DNA from: Colias croceus
Lineage: Eukaryota > Arthropoda > Insecta > Lepidoptera > Pieridae
DNA length: 64,000 nt
Assembly: GCF_905220415.1 (NCBI RefSeq)
Contig: NC_059538.1
Location: forward strand, 7,254,001-7,318,000
Reading direction: 5' to 3'
Part shown: in pieces, positions 1-13,000 of the stretch
Numbering within the stretch: position 1 is the stretch's first letter
Layout of the letters: each line of letters opens with the position of its first letter
The notes under the pieces: model-generated
Database searches by the model: none
What the model was told of the DNA's origin: nothing
Seen by the model: only the letters and a program-made list of their open reading frames with translations
Position numbers and translations under genes: made by a program

Positions 1-819
1 GGCTATTCGTCCAGTCCAAGCTGTCCAAGTCAATTTTATAATGTGTGTTTCTGTTAATACTTACGAAAATAAACATAGTTTTATTTTACTTTTATTTTAT
101 TTTATAAAAAATTATAAGCAGTCTAGTTTTCTATCGATATAACATCGATATTTTCACATGGCATAATGATAATGAACATACAAATATAGGTATGTGTAAA
201 TAATAATATGTATTACCTGTGTAAAAGTAATATGTATATTATACATGTAAGTATGTACCTACATAATATTAAGTGGATATCTCATTATTAAGTACAGTAT
301 TGTCCACTTATGTAATGTGACTAATGATATTGAGAACAAACTAAAAAATAAGCAGTATCAAGATCGTTCAGTCCATTTTCCCTAGGGTTGCACACTCAAA
401 ATTTTGATTTCCCTAATTGCCATCAGATTCTGGTTTACCTATATCTGGTTTTATTTAATTGCTCCTAAAAATATTTACCCTTTCCAAAACATCCGGGAGC
501 TCGGATACTGTGGCAACATTCAACTTATACATTGACAAACTATCTTTGTCTCAGTCGCGGTTACAGAGTACCTTTGTCTATTAGTTTCTCTGTCTACGGC
601 TTTAGTGCTGAATTGGAAAATACCATAGTACATGATATTCCGTATTTAATTATCTGTAATGTCTGTGGTACTGTCATAGACAATACATAATAGGGTGCTG
701 TCAGGTGCTGTCAGTGTCAACAGTTGAGCGTTAATTTTAAAATATGAATCAATGATCAAAATCTAATTAACATTATTTAAATATTCTTGTGTATTAAAAA
801 GTTATGTATTTAAAAAAAT
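1..819. other. 5' flank of Gen
   Basis: AT-rich sequence before the Gen start codon. No convincing coding exon was found on either strand. The last part presumably holds the Gen promoter and 5' UTR, but no TATA box or initiator could be fixed. A short direct repeat of GGTGCTGTCA lies near 693-712. The first bases may belong to the flank of a neighbouring gene outside the window. Confidence 0.4.
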
Positions 820-3800
820 ATGGGTATCAAAGGTTTATGGACTGTTATGTCACCTTACTGTGAAAAGAAATCCTTACATGAGGTAAATGTAAAATGTATA
901 ATGTGTCACAACTTATTTTGATACAATATTATCAAACAATTATAAAAAACTATATGTTTCTAGATTAGAGGAGAAACTGTTGCAATTGATCTATCGGGCT
1001 GGGTGTGCGACAGTCAAAATGTGACCGATTATTATATTCAACCAAAGTTGTATTTAAGGTAAATAATAAAATAAAAAAACAATAGAAGTTTTTATTTCTT
1101 ATCATTATCCAGACAGACTACATTCACTTAATGTTTCAGAAATTTATTTTTCAGAACAGCATATTTATTACTTGCTGATATCACTCCTATATTTGTGTTA
1201 GAAGGCGATGCCCCAGAATTAAAAAGAGATGTGATGGCTGCAAGAAACGCGATTCAATTTCGAGGAGCAGCGCCTAAGTCAGACTCGGCTAAAAGTCAAG
1301 CACCAAGCATAACTAGGAAACGATTTAAAGGTGTTTTAAAAGAAGTATGTCTAATGCAATCAAAACAATTCTTCTTCTTCATTTCATTCATTATACAGAA
1401 GATAATTATTAATCTCAATAATTTAATACCAATATTAATTTTTAAAGATTGAACTCCTAAAAAATATTTTGCTACAATATTGTGTTGTGTGTATCTTTTG
1501 TTATACTAATATATTTATGGATGCTATTTTAGTGTGAATCATTATTGAAGAGTATGGGTGTGAGGTGTATTAAAGGCAGAGGAGAAGCAGAAGCTACATG
1601 TGCGAGATTAAATTCACAAGGAGTTAGTATTAACTGTGTAACAATATGACCTACTCTCACATAGAAGTGAAAAAAATAATTATAATATGTTTTATAAGTT
1701 ACTACAGTAGGCGCTCGATAATCCGGCGCTCTCCAATCCGGCACGCTCAGTAGTCCGGCACTTCAGGACTCAGACAGCCCGCTCTATAATCCGGCATTTT
1801 ACATAGCTGAACGCCGAACTACTGAGTGGCGCGGCCGGCGGTGTTCGAGTAGTTTCTTTCGCTCGGCAGTCCGGACTCTGGGCCTAACCTCAATAGTGAA
1901 GCCACATGTAATTTTTTTTATAATAAATTCAACTTACCATTGTAAATATGAGGTCTTATTTCCTATACTAATTCGATAATCCGGCATTTCCGACAATCTG
2001 GCATAGAGGAAAAATTGCCGGTGCCGGATTAGCCTACGCCATTAGCAAGTGCCTACTGTAATATTATCAAATGTCTAAAATATGTAAATTTCATAAAATA
2101 CTTATTCTTAACACTGAGCCCTAAATTTATTTGTAATAACTAATAACAATATGATTATTACAATATGATTGCAACAGAGTTTGCGCAACTTCATGTAAAT
2201 AAATTGATCATAAATTATTTGTTGTTTTAGTATGTATCTTCTCATATATGGTAAATATAATATTTAGTTGGTAGATGCAGTGGTGTCTCAGGATTCAGAT
2301 TGCTTTGCGTACGGCGCCCGGCGCGTATATCGCAATTTTAGCGTTTCAAGCTCCGCAGGAGGCGGAGCGATGCAAGGATCAGTAGACTGTTATGATGCTG
2401 ATAAAATGTTTGAATCTAATGGTAAGTTTTCTTTAGTATTTGTTTGAGTATTATGCTTATTATATTAATGGCTAACGAAAAAGCCAAAACAGCTAACCAA
2501 AAAAGTAAAAATATATTTTTACAATTTTAATAAAAAAATTTATTATCTACTCTACCTGTTCTTCAAAATTATGAAATGTTCTTCTTTTTATGAAAAGTTT
2601 CTAAACTTTCTATTGCTTTCACAACATTCAGGATTTGGACGCAAAAAAATGATAGCACTGGCAATTCTGTGTGGCTGTGATTATGGGGCCGGTGCGTGCG
2701 GAAGTTCAATAACCACCGTTTTATCATTTTTGCACACTGTACCTGAAGATAAAGTTATACACAGGTAATATAATTATTGATACATATTTTCAATAAATGA
2801 TTTTTATTTTGATACAAAAACTTTAAGATAATAAACCTATATAAATATACTAGATTACTATGCTGGGTAACGGACACGAAAGAGTACGAAGACCAAGAGC
2901 GCTGGGTGGCTCGGCCGGGAAGATGTGACCGCTGCGGGCACGTCGGCCGCACGCACTTGCGGAGCGGCTGCCCGGTGTGCGCCACTAACAAGGGATGCGA
3001 CGATCTGGGGTATAAGTGAGTATGCTATAGCTGCAAAAACACTAGAAATATATATCTGTCCTAGGATAATTCAATTTGCAACAGCCCACAGACCCCATAG
3101 AGACGCGACCTCTTGGTAATTTTGAGATCGGTTGCTCTCCGCCCCGCAAGCTGAAAGCATCATCATGATTTTATTTCACATAAAAAGTAATTAATTGATT
3201 ACCATAAAAATATCTAATTGTGTATTAATGCTTTATTTTATCACTCTTAATTTTACGATATGTTCGTCATCTTTTCGATTCGAACATCATCAGAATAAAT
3301 TCGAATTCGAACATATCAAAAATTATATTTTTATGAAAAGAGAAATGTCCGAATATCATTAATATTGCTAGTGTATACAAGGACGATGTCACGGGAGCAA
3401 TGATACGCATAATTATCGAAACCAATAATTTAATTTGTAAACATATCGGCCGCAACGTGTTAATGTGTTTAGTTGGGAAATAATTTGTTTCATGGGACTG
3501 TTTCATATAGATTCTGATAGTGGAATGAAATAACGAAATATTTCATAACAAATGGATGCACGAATTTATCTTTATTAAGTTATTTAACAATGATGTTGTT
3601 TATTTCTGATGTTACTCTGAAAAATATAAAAGCATATGTCATTTAAATTTCTTGATAAATAAAGGAAAACTCGTAACAAAGTGACATTTTTGAGTAAACG
3701 TTTATACAGTCTACTATGTAGACAATGTATGTGTACAATACAGTACTACAGTGTTGTTAACTCAAAAGCCACGGTCAATATCACCTCCAGTCCACCGTTG

Positions 3801-5547
3801 GATGCTCGATAAATCGAAAATTAATTATGATGAAAATTTAACAATCGCCATCTGTGTTCAGGGCGAAAGTGGCGGAATTAAAACGTGAATTGTCGCTCCG
3901 AAGCCGGGCGCTCTCGTGCGGAATGCCGTTCCCCGAACCGAAAGTTATGAAGGAATTCCTCGATGCAACACCAGATAATATAGATCTCGACGCGGCCATT
4001 CCGCAGCCGAGTTTAATTCAATTCGTGGTATTTGCTTTGAATTCATTTATGTTGCTAGTTACTCTCATTGGCTGCGAAACTAAAGGAATCGTTTTTGGAA
4101 TTTAATATTGTTTTAAATGCTAATGAGTTATATTCGCATTTGTATAAGTATGTGGCAGAAACTAAATTACAATGAATATTTACGAAATTAACTGATTACT
4201 TTTTTTTTGATTTTCTATTTCATTGTATAGTTGAATAGCTTTTAATTTTCAGAAAATAATGTCGAGCAAATTGGACTGGACGGAGAGATATTGCGTGGAA
4301 AAGTTTTTACCGATACTTACAAAATGGCACCTTCAAAGTAATATTGTTTGTCGGACGATCAAACCTTCAAACATCATCAAAAAGAGAAACCCAAGAGGTA
4401 TTGATACAAGCACTTCAAATCATACATTTTTATTTTTAATTTGTTTCGATGTTAAGTTTTTGTACAAAATGTTACTTTTTCAGGAGTGCCTAGTTATGAA
4501 GTTGTATGGACTGACATTAACAACCAATATGATGCACTCGTTCCAGATGATCAATTAAAAGGTAAAATTCAATAGAAAAAATATAATAGCAAAATAAATG
4601 TTAATGTAATATGTTTGCATGTTTTAGAAGGTGAAGATATATCCGACGTTTGGACAACAACAGAAAGACAAGATTTGATGCGAAAATATTATCCAGATGT
4701 GGTTGAAAGTTTTGAGGAGAGTATCAAGAAACCGCCTAAAGTGAAAAAGGCTCGTGGTCGAAAGAAGCTAGACGACAAAGAAATTAATCAAAATAAAAGC
4801 AATGCTTCTGTAAAACCCAAAAGAAAATATACGCGAAAAGTGAAAAAGCAAACTGATATTGTATCCGAATTGAATCATTCATTGAAAAACTTAAGCCTCA
4901 CTAGAACAACTGAAGCTAATAACAGTAAATTGAACGTAAGCGTAAGTGTTAATAAACTAAAACGAAAAATGAAAAACAATTCCAAAGGAAAATGCAAAGC
5001 CACAATCGAGAGCTATTTCGTAGCGAAAAAGAAAAGAAAGTCCAATGCGAGTTCGTTCCGTAAATTTAAAGATACGTCACTCGTAAAGCTTGAATATCCA
5101 GATCATAAAAAGCTCGACGACGAAAAAGAGAATATTAACGATAAACATCTATTGAATACGCTCGATATGAGTGCAGAGGAAATTCCGGAAAGCGACTTAT
5201 CTGACATTGTGGATAATATTGTCAAGGGAGCTCCCACGTTTACGACTGCCAAGCTCGATAGCAATCTCGTCAAGTTAGTATTTAAAAACAATTTGGAGCG
5301 GCGCAGAATGAGTGTAATGTCTGAAATAAAATTTAACAACAATTGTTCAACGCCTAAATACAGTCCCAAAAAGAATATTTTTAATTTCTCCCGACGTTCA
5401 TCGGTTAACAATGCAAATACTAGTTACTTTTTTGATAAATTAAGTGAGCGCGATGCTTTTGAAATGTCGCTCGAGTACAAACATAAAAGTGCGATTATAG
5501 ATGCTGACGCAACTGTTGACTATAGTTTGCCCGACGTTCACATTTAA
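820..5547 (+). CDS. Gen: Flap endonuclease GEN (Holliday-junction resolvase), 11 exons
   Basis: XPG/FEN1-family structure-specific nuclease that cuts flaps and Holliday junctions in the nucleus. Exons: 820-882, 964-1058, 1155-1344, 1533-1622, 2268-2421, 2632-2764, 2854-3015, 3862-4027, 4253-4397, 4484-4561, 4628-5547. All junctions are GT-AG and phases agree, giving 731 aa, close to the size of fly Gen. The N-terminus starts MGIKGLW, as expected for the XPG-N domain. Metal-binding acids sit at D30 (AIDLSGW), E134/E136 (GRGEAEA), D155/D157 (SQDSD) and D214 (GCDYG), as in human GEN1. A CxxC/CxxC zinc-ribbon-like insert lies at 266-284, followed by a chromodomain-like stretch (about 401-450). 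The last exon encodes a long Lys-rich tail (KKARGRKK) that looks nuclear and disordered. Start chosen because XPG enzymes need a processed MG at the N-terminus. Confidence 0.95.
1705..2058. mobile_element. pogo/Tigger-like MITE in Gen intron 4
   Basis: A 354-bp element starts CAGTAGGC and ends GCCTACTG, flanked by TA on both sides (1703-1704 and 2059-2060), as for Tc1/mariner-pogo insertions. The motif ATAATCCGGC recurs in both terminal parts, and the interior is GC-richer than the intron. No transposase frame is visible, so it is non-autonomous. It lies wholly inside the intron and leaves the splice sites intact. Confidence 0.75.
3016..3861 (+). other. Gen intron 7
   Basis: 846-bp AT-rich intron with donor GTGAGT and acceptor TTCAG. 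It splits a Lys codon (phase 2) between the zinc-ribbon-like exon and the helical exon beginning AKVAELKREL. No internal gene or clear repeat was recognised. Confidence 0.7.
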
Positions 5548-5585
5548 ATCAAGTTGAGTTATTATCAAGGTTGTGTAAATATTTG

Positions 5586-5591
5586 AATAAA
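5586..5591 (+). terminator. Gen polyadenylation signal
   Basis: A canonical AATAAA lies 38 bases after the Gen stop codon (TAA at 5545-5547). It implies a very short 3' UTR ending around 5600-5620. No GU-rich element was firmly identified. Confidence 0.6.
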
Positions 5592-8500
5592 ACTTTTATG
5601 CGGAATAGCTTTTTTTTCATGCCTATGATCCACTTCCTGTATCGGTAATTACTTTGTAAATACATATTAGGTTGATTTAAAAATATTATCTTCCATCGAG
5701 ATCCGAGAGATGTGAGCACACTTCTCATTTTAGTATCTATACACATTGAAGTATTTCCTAGATAATCGGCGAAAAGATTGTTATTACTTTTACGCTGTTA
5801 AAGCACAATTCATATTTTCGTACCTTTATTTTATACGAAACTTAAACGTAACAAATCAATAACTAAAAATGTTATCTATTTCTTTTCACACTTATCTGAG
5901 AAAAAAAACTTAGTGCAGGAAATGCTAATTATCTAATTAATAGGTACATAGGTAAAAAAATATATTATCTGTGGTATTACTCCATAAACGCTTTAAACAG
6001 TTCTCTAAATGCAACTTGAGTTTACATAAATCCGTTCGTATTTCATTTTCTAGCAATAACAAGTAGAAATCGTAATAGTTAGAGGTTTCAGGTATTCACT
6101 AATAGGAAATCCGGTAAGTGCTGAACTTTGCCACGTGACTGTTGGAGCGCAGATGGATTACATTTGATAATACCTAGTTTATATAGAATCCAAACTTGGA
6201 ATTAAACTTCCATTTACTATTCTAGAATTATAAGATTTTGATGACAGTGTAAAGATTAGTTGCTAGGTTTCTTAATAGTTCTAATAGTGCTATCTCTGTA
6301 TGATCTTTACCCTAATACATTTTAATTGTAAAAATTTATGCCTTGACCTTAGGCCAACATACATCCCAATTGAAAAAGAAAATGAAAATTGGTGTACGAA
6401 ATGTTATCTACCTTTACGACAGCAAATCTCATATATATCATATATATAATCTCATATATAAATATACGACTGAACAAACATTAATAACTACGTACCACTT
6501 ATATAATGTACTCATATTTTACTATCATTATCCGCAATAAAGAGAAATATACGTTAATAAATGGCGTATGTATAGTTTATACAGTGTGTACAAACGATAT
6601 GATGATTAATCAATTTAATATCGGGTATTGGGATGGCTCTATCAGTACGCTAGAGATCATTTAAACGCGGTTTATTAAACGTCGCATCTATTTAAAAGTC
6701 ACGATTTTATGTCGCATAGATAGGTATGTAATGCTTTGATGAGAATCTTTTTTATTTTAACATTGTAAATAGCTCGTATTAATTAAAGTTAGCTTGGTTT
6801 AATTTTCGATATATTTTTTGCTTCCTGTTATAATATGACCCATATAATATTTAATTTTAATCTATCTTCTAATGACAGAATTTATAATTAAAAGTTTAAT
6901 AAAATATGTATTATTTTGTCTACCAATACTTAATTTATGGACACGCCCAGTCGCAGGCTGCTTAGTTCACCGATACATCATATTATCTGATAGGTATAAG
7001 TTTTACCTACGTATGTTACGGAATAGGTTATTCATTCAAACTGAATGGGAGGCTAGAGAGCTAATATATATTTATAACACTTCTTCAGCCTATTCTACAA
7101 TTACTTTATTGAATCCCAAATCCCATAAGGGGGAACAGTAGCGTGTACGGCCTTTTATTAGATGAAGCGCCTGCTATTTGTCTTCTTGTGTCAAAACATA
7201 AAATATATATCTACTAGCTTTCCGCCCGCGGCTTCGCCCGCGTTTTCAAAGAAAAACCCGCATAGTTCCCGTTCCCGTGGGATTTCAGGGATAAAACCTA
7301 GCCTATGTTACTCGTGGATAATGTAGCTTTCGAATGGTGAAAGAATTTTTCAAATCTGCCAAGTAGTTTCGGAGCCTATTCAATTCATACAAACAAACAA
7401 ACAAACAAAAAATCAAACCTTTCCTCTTTATAATATTTGTATAGATGTATAGATTTTACACTCATTTATGTTGTAACAAATGGTTTTTGTTTCGGATATT
7501 CTTACACTTATATTCATTTTCTTCGTGCACACAAATTTATTATTCGATGAATATGAGAGATCGTGCAACAAAATAGAATTTCATTATGTATTAGGTACTG
7601 ATATTTCATTGTTGTAGCGTTTGTATTGATCACACCTCTCATATCTTCATGAAAGGTCGCATGACAAGTAATTAATAATGCGCTATTAACATTGTTCGGA
7701 GAGAAATGTTCGTTTATTTTATTAGGATTTAGTGAATATCTAGGGCTAAATGTGTAGTGAAAGCAGTCTGCAGTGTATTATAAATCTAAGATTATTTAAT
7801 AAACCAAATTGTTGTAACTTGCTTATACGTTACTCCTATTTAAAATGATCACGTCATCCTTCTTATACTATAGTTAGGTGATTTCCAAAAATAGATCTTC
7901 TATCTATTTTTAGAAACCACCTAATGGTGTTCTATTGATCGGTTAATTAGTTAGGTAACCACTTGTTAGTATAGGTACCTATAAGTTTACTTTTAAGTAG
8001 TACTGAAACAAATTGATATTTACCGACCTCAAAAAATAAACTTTATATATAAATTGATAATCACTTAGACATTCAAAAGCTGTGTACTAATAAATTAAAG
8101 TACAGTGGTCCTCATTGTCATTTTATAGTTATACTCCTGTACTACCTATGGTTCCTCCATTGGGAAATTCAAGTTTATGTTGTTAAATGTATAAATAAGA
8201 TGTTATTTTTATGAACCAAGACATTATAAACGCTCATTTTTATCATGCTTCCACATATAATATAATACTTTCTACCTTATATTAGTCGTATGTCGTAAAG
8301 TTTTAAAATGAATAAATATATACTTTGCGTCTTAACACTCTATGTTGCAAACAAATAGGTTGAATTCAAACTGCAATTATTTGTGATAGATCGAGGCAGA
8401 AGTTTGTAGCATGTTTATTAAAGCTAGATAGAGTACTTTACTCAAATCTATATTAATTTGTCAGAAAAAATATTTAATGCTTTATGACGATGTGCAAGTA

Positions 8501-9670
8501 TAAACTTTATATTTCATGTTTGTTTCCGAATTTCACTTAACCAACACTACGTAACAATTGTGACAACCTATTTTCTAACTGAAAAATAAAATATTGGTTT
8601 CTTGAAATTTGCCCACTACCTATGTAGCCTAAACTAAGTTAAGCTTATTCGATGGCTTTTAGATAACTAAGAAAGATTTTTTAACGTATTCCGTTAAAAC
8701 ACACATTTCATAATTGATTAATTGTACAATGTATACAATACAAAGAGCATACAGAACATTATGTTCGTCACACAATATTATTGGTGTAGTCGGGATCAAA
8801 TTGTCACATCCTTGTGATATTGCGAGTCTCTAATCACTGTGGAAACTCGATCAATTTGGCGAGATTAGAATATCAACATTTTCAAGAGTTGATCTAATTA
8901 TAATTGAATTTACTGTAATACGTTATATTTATTTTAAACATTTATTATTTATAATATTTTCTGATAGTTTCGTATAAAGCTTAATTGGATTAAGTTTCCT
9001 GGAAATGAGTAACGACGTGTCTATATAATGTAGGTCGGTACACAGAGATGTTTTGCTCGACCCGTCATCTGCCGATTTCCCAGGAATATCAAATTGTAGC
9101 ATTTTAATCGTTTTCGATCAACCCCAGCCGTTTCACCGCTGATAAAGTGTTTTAATTGCTAAAAGGCAAGCCTATATAGGATTTATTTAATAATTTAGGT
9201 TTTGAAATCATATTTCAAAATACTTTTATTTATAGAAATTGTTTAGTAAATTGATTTAAAACATTTTCATTATTTTCTCCTAACTAATATTTTTATAATC
9301 TACTATAATTGATTATTGACATTTCATATTCCTTTATTCATTTGATCCAATCACAATTTATTCAGAATCATTCTTGCAAGAAAATAAATAAATTCACATA
9401 AATATTACTTTTCTGTTGCTAGGCTGAATACGGTATTATCTGCTAACAGATCCTGAAACAACTTCAAATAGGACAACCTGAAATAGGATTCATATTTCGT
9501 CTCCGCTACAGGATAAACCTCACTGATTTACTGGGACTTGGAGTTTTTCAGACAGTAGAGCAATGTTTAGGTTCAAAGCGTTCAGAGTTTGTGCACGATC
9601 GAACCGTGAAACGCTGTGCGAAAGTCTAAATCCTTTTTAACCTCGTCACTGTGTTAGAAGGAGAAGCACG
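5592..9670. other. Intergenic region between Gen and the channel gene
   Basis: About 4 kb of AT-rich DNA. The only clear element is the Helitron at 7214-7445. Open frames are short and show no recognisable domain. Low-complexity ATAT tracts occur near 6430-6470. The distal part, from about 9600, becomes GC-richer toward the channel leader and may carry upstream regulatory sequence. Confidence 0.5.
7214..7445 (-). mobile_element. Non-autonomous Helitron (lepidopteran type)
   Basis: Read on the minus strand, this 232-bp element starts TCTATAC after a host A and ends CTAG before a host T, the Helitron insertion signature. A short GC hairpin (CGCGG, 6-nt loop, CCGCG) sits just before CTAG. An AAAC run (GTTT on the element strand) lies near its 5' end. 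It has no coding capacity and no target-site duplication, as expected for Helitrons. Related to the copy at 30413-30621. Confidence 0.75.
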
Positions 9671-9850
9671 ATGGGTTTGTTCACCCCTCTATCGGGAGAT
9701 GTCGCGGACGGTCGGAGAGGGTCGGGAGGCTGCGACGCAGAGCGCGCGCGCGTACCCGGCCGTTTCGTCATTGCGACGGAGGCTGTCGTTTGTCAGCGCT
9801 GGACCGGAGGAGCGCTAGTTCCGCACCGACCGCATCGTGGTACCGTGTGA
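9671..9850 (+). other. Possible upstream ORF, 59 codons
   Basis: ATG GGT TTG ... TGA in the GC-rich block ahead of the channel start. The peptide begins MGLFTPLSGD and resembles no known domain. If the transcript begins upstream of 9671 it would act as an upstream ORF ending 186 bases before the candidate channel ATG. The high CpG content alone can produce such a frame, so this is weak. Confidence 0.25.
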
Positions 9851-10036
9851 CAACCGGCCCGCGTAACGCAAGCACGCCTCCGGAGCCCCGGGAAGCAGCG
9901 CGACACGTCCCACCAAACCGTGCGGTGTAACTCGACCGGTGATATCGGCTAGTGTTTGTGCTCGTGCTCCGTAGCTCAGTGAAACTTTCCCGGGACCGGC
10001 GATTGTGGCGCGATGTGAAGTGGCGACCGTGAATTC
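9690..10036 (+). promoter_or_regulatory. GC-rich promoter/5' leader of channel gene
   Basis: A CpG-rich island stands out sharply from the AT-rich surroundings and ends at a strong donor (ATGT|GTAAGT at 10040/10041). This suits the promoter-proximal first exon of a long-intron gene. No TATA box is evident and the start site is not fixed. A minimal start-stop uORF (ATG TGA) sits at 10013-10018, in frame with the candidate start at 10037. Confidence 0.5.
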
Positions 10037-10040
10037 ATGT
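10037..10040 (+). CDS. Cngl: Candidate first coding exon: ATG plus one base
   Basis: ATG T followed by the strong donor GTAAGT. The split codon completes with the exon at 27621 (T|GC = Cys), giving MCALEGG. The same frame has a TGA at 10016-10018, so no earlier in-frame start is possible in this exon. The ATG context is weak (TTC before ATG). The alternative is that the real start lies in another first exon, or downstream at the MM in the exon at 43897. Confidence 0.45.
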
Positions 10041-13000
10041 GTAAGTTGGTGCGTTGCATGTGTCACCTACACGCTATGACAAAATGTGCTGGCATAGAAC
10101 ATCTTCAGTATTTATAGAAGCTGCAATTTTCACGAATATGTATGGATTACAGATTTCCTAGGAAGCAGCAATGTATTTTAACCTCTACCCGGAGGGGATA
10201 AAGTCGCGCACGTGCGCTGTTGTCTTTGATCAAAGGGAATATTTCTGATTTTTAAATTTCTTCTCCATGTATTTTGTCAAAGGAACACAATGCTTAACAA
10301 GAAAAAATATAATTAGTATATAAAATAAATGCTACCTTTGTTACCAACGTAACAGGTGTCGACGGTCTACTGGCATTCACTTTAAATTGTATTGAATAAG
10401 ATCGATAATTTATATTGATTGCTTCATAAAAAAAAATCAAATAACAACTTAAATAAGTATGCATCTTGTTTCATATCATGTTATACTTTACGCAAAGTGC
10501 TTAACAAAACCTTTTTGCGAATGCTATGCAAATAATGAAAGATAATCTATGAGGCTTTTTCTAAATTTCATTCTATTCTTACCACCCCTTGATATTTATT
10601 TTCGGGCTCATAAATGGGTGATGAATCATAATTGCCATAACATATTTTGTGTATTAATAATTTACATGTGAGGGTGTGAAGTATAATTTTCCGTTAAACA
10701 AATTTTATTTTATTTGAATTTTTCATATCGACTTTTCAGTCTCAAACATTTGCGGGTATGTGAAAAATAAAACTACCGTACCTTTAATGAAATCAGAATA
10801 AAAAATAATCATGATATATTGAAATACTACTGATAATATTATATTTATATAGTTAATAGTATTCCAAAAATAATATAAAAACTTGATTTAGAGGAATGTT
10901 AAAATTTCAATTTTTTTCTGAAGTCTCATAATAATATCATGTCCTTGTTTGAACCAAACGAATAATTGTTTAAAAGAAAACTAAATGCTAACCTTAGCTC
11001 CGAACGTTGGTCCTAATAAAAAAAAATATTCAGAGATTTAAAATAATTTCTAAACATTTTATAGAGAAAGCGGCAGGAGCTTTTCCCGAGCGACGCACTT
11101 AAACAAGTACCTAATAGATGAAAACGATCGAGTGATCATTTTAAGTGAGCTTTATTTCTAAGTAACCATCTTAAATATATATCTCAATACATATACGATA
11201 TATATGGGATTTAAAAACGTAAAACTACGCTTGATAAAAATGTGATAGATAAGTCTCGCTAAGTGTTTCGTTTTTTGGGTAATTTTCAAGTTTCATGCTA
11301 ATTTTCAGTCGTTGTTTTGTCTTCTGTGTTTCTGACAGTTCTTAGTATTTCATTTGTATAATATATTTTCCTCTTTATAGCATCCTTTATTAATATAATG
11401 TCTCATGAAATCATTGTTGTACAAACAGTCTGTTTTCTATAAATGTTGTTTTTAATCATTTTTGTATAAAATATTTAAAAGCTTTCATTTATTCATTTGC
11501 TTTCTCATCTGCAATGAAAAACTAAATCCAGTGCGCTTTTGTTTTAAATTTATACAAGATTTATATAAAGCTGCTGAAGTTACAAACTTCAAAGTATTTT
11601 ACAAAATATGCATTAATTTTTTGTGGCAAGGTCCGACCATGCGTGAAAGCTCCGTAACAGTTTTAATTAAAATTGTTCAAGTTGATGTTTTTCATAACAA
11701 AACGGTTTTCTTTATATGCAAAATATCAAGGAAGTACGTATTTGTATGAGGTATTCTTGCATATTAATTGTATTTTTCGATTCGTAATCATGTATAATAG
11801 CTACAGTACTACAGACTATTAATAGCTGTATTAAATTAGTTTGTAGAGCTAACAATATAGAGAATTAAAAAATCTATACCTACTGATAACTATTTAGTCT
11901 TCCCAATATTTAAGAAAATTAGGCGTAACACTTTAAATTGCTTGAATATGAATCACACAAACAATACTTATTGTCAATGGATTTGTCTTTCTGTCTTTCC
12001 GTGTGCTTTGCGCACGCAGGTTCGCTCGCATGCATTTTACGTTCAACCCCTATTTTACCCTTACAAGTTTAATTTTCATGGCAAAAAAGATTATCCCAAA
12101 GGTCGATTGATCCATACGAGAATTTTCATCAAAACTTATTAACATTAACAATATTGCTAATGGTAGTAACGCAGGCCCCGGAACCACAGACAATAGAAAA
12201 TCTATTGTGCCTGGGACCGATCGGGCCGCTTGGGGCTCAATGGGTTAAGTTAATCTTAAATCTTGGGTAAAATGCGATTCATATATAGCAATGCTAAGCT
12301 ACAAAGAAATAATAAATTCGATTTCAGTAATCACGATAGCCGGGTTTCATTGTTACAATCCTTACCTTTTCGGCACATTTAATACAGAACACGTTACCGG
12401 CCTTCCATAGTTAATGTACCTTTACATCGTTTAACATAACAAAATTCATGAGTGTACTAATAAATTGAAACAAACAGATATACTTATTTTGATTTTGCCT
12501 CAAACATTAGTGGTAAACACTAATATTTACATTAGGTTTATCACTGTTTGCACACGCTAGATCTTAACTACGAGCTACGAGCTACGAGGTGAAATGTTTT
12601 CTCACAAATAAGGTTAAAAAATGTACAGCATTTTTAAATTAAATAATATTTGTACTATTTTCGATCTTTGGGACGTTTTTATGTTACAATTTAATCATAC
12701 ACGGGTTACCTTATATGAAATATTCATTGTTGCCAAAGGTTGCGGTATAATCTTATTACCGTTTCCCTACGAAAGTTTTGGTCTTCCTCTACGGAGTTAC
12801 GATTTTAATCCATCATATATTAAATTTATTTTATGTTACCGATGATACCTACAGATGACCTTTTTGTTTTTTTTTGGTAGGTACGTAGCTAAATAATATG
12901 CTTAATCAAAATGTAAACTCGTCAATAATTTTTCAAAATAATATTGATATGTCGCGAAAACGCAAGGAAATAAAATGGATATTTATGATAAATTCAATGC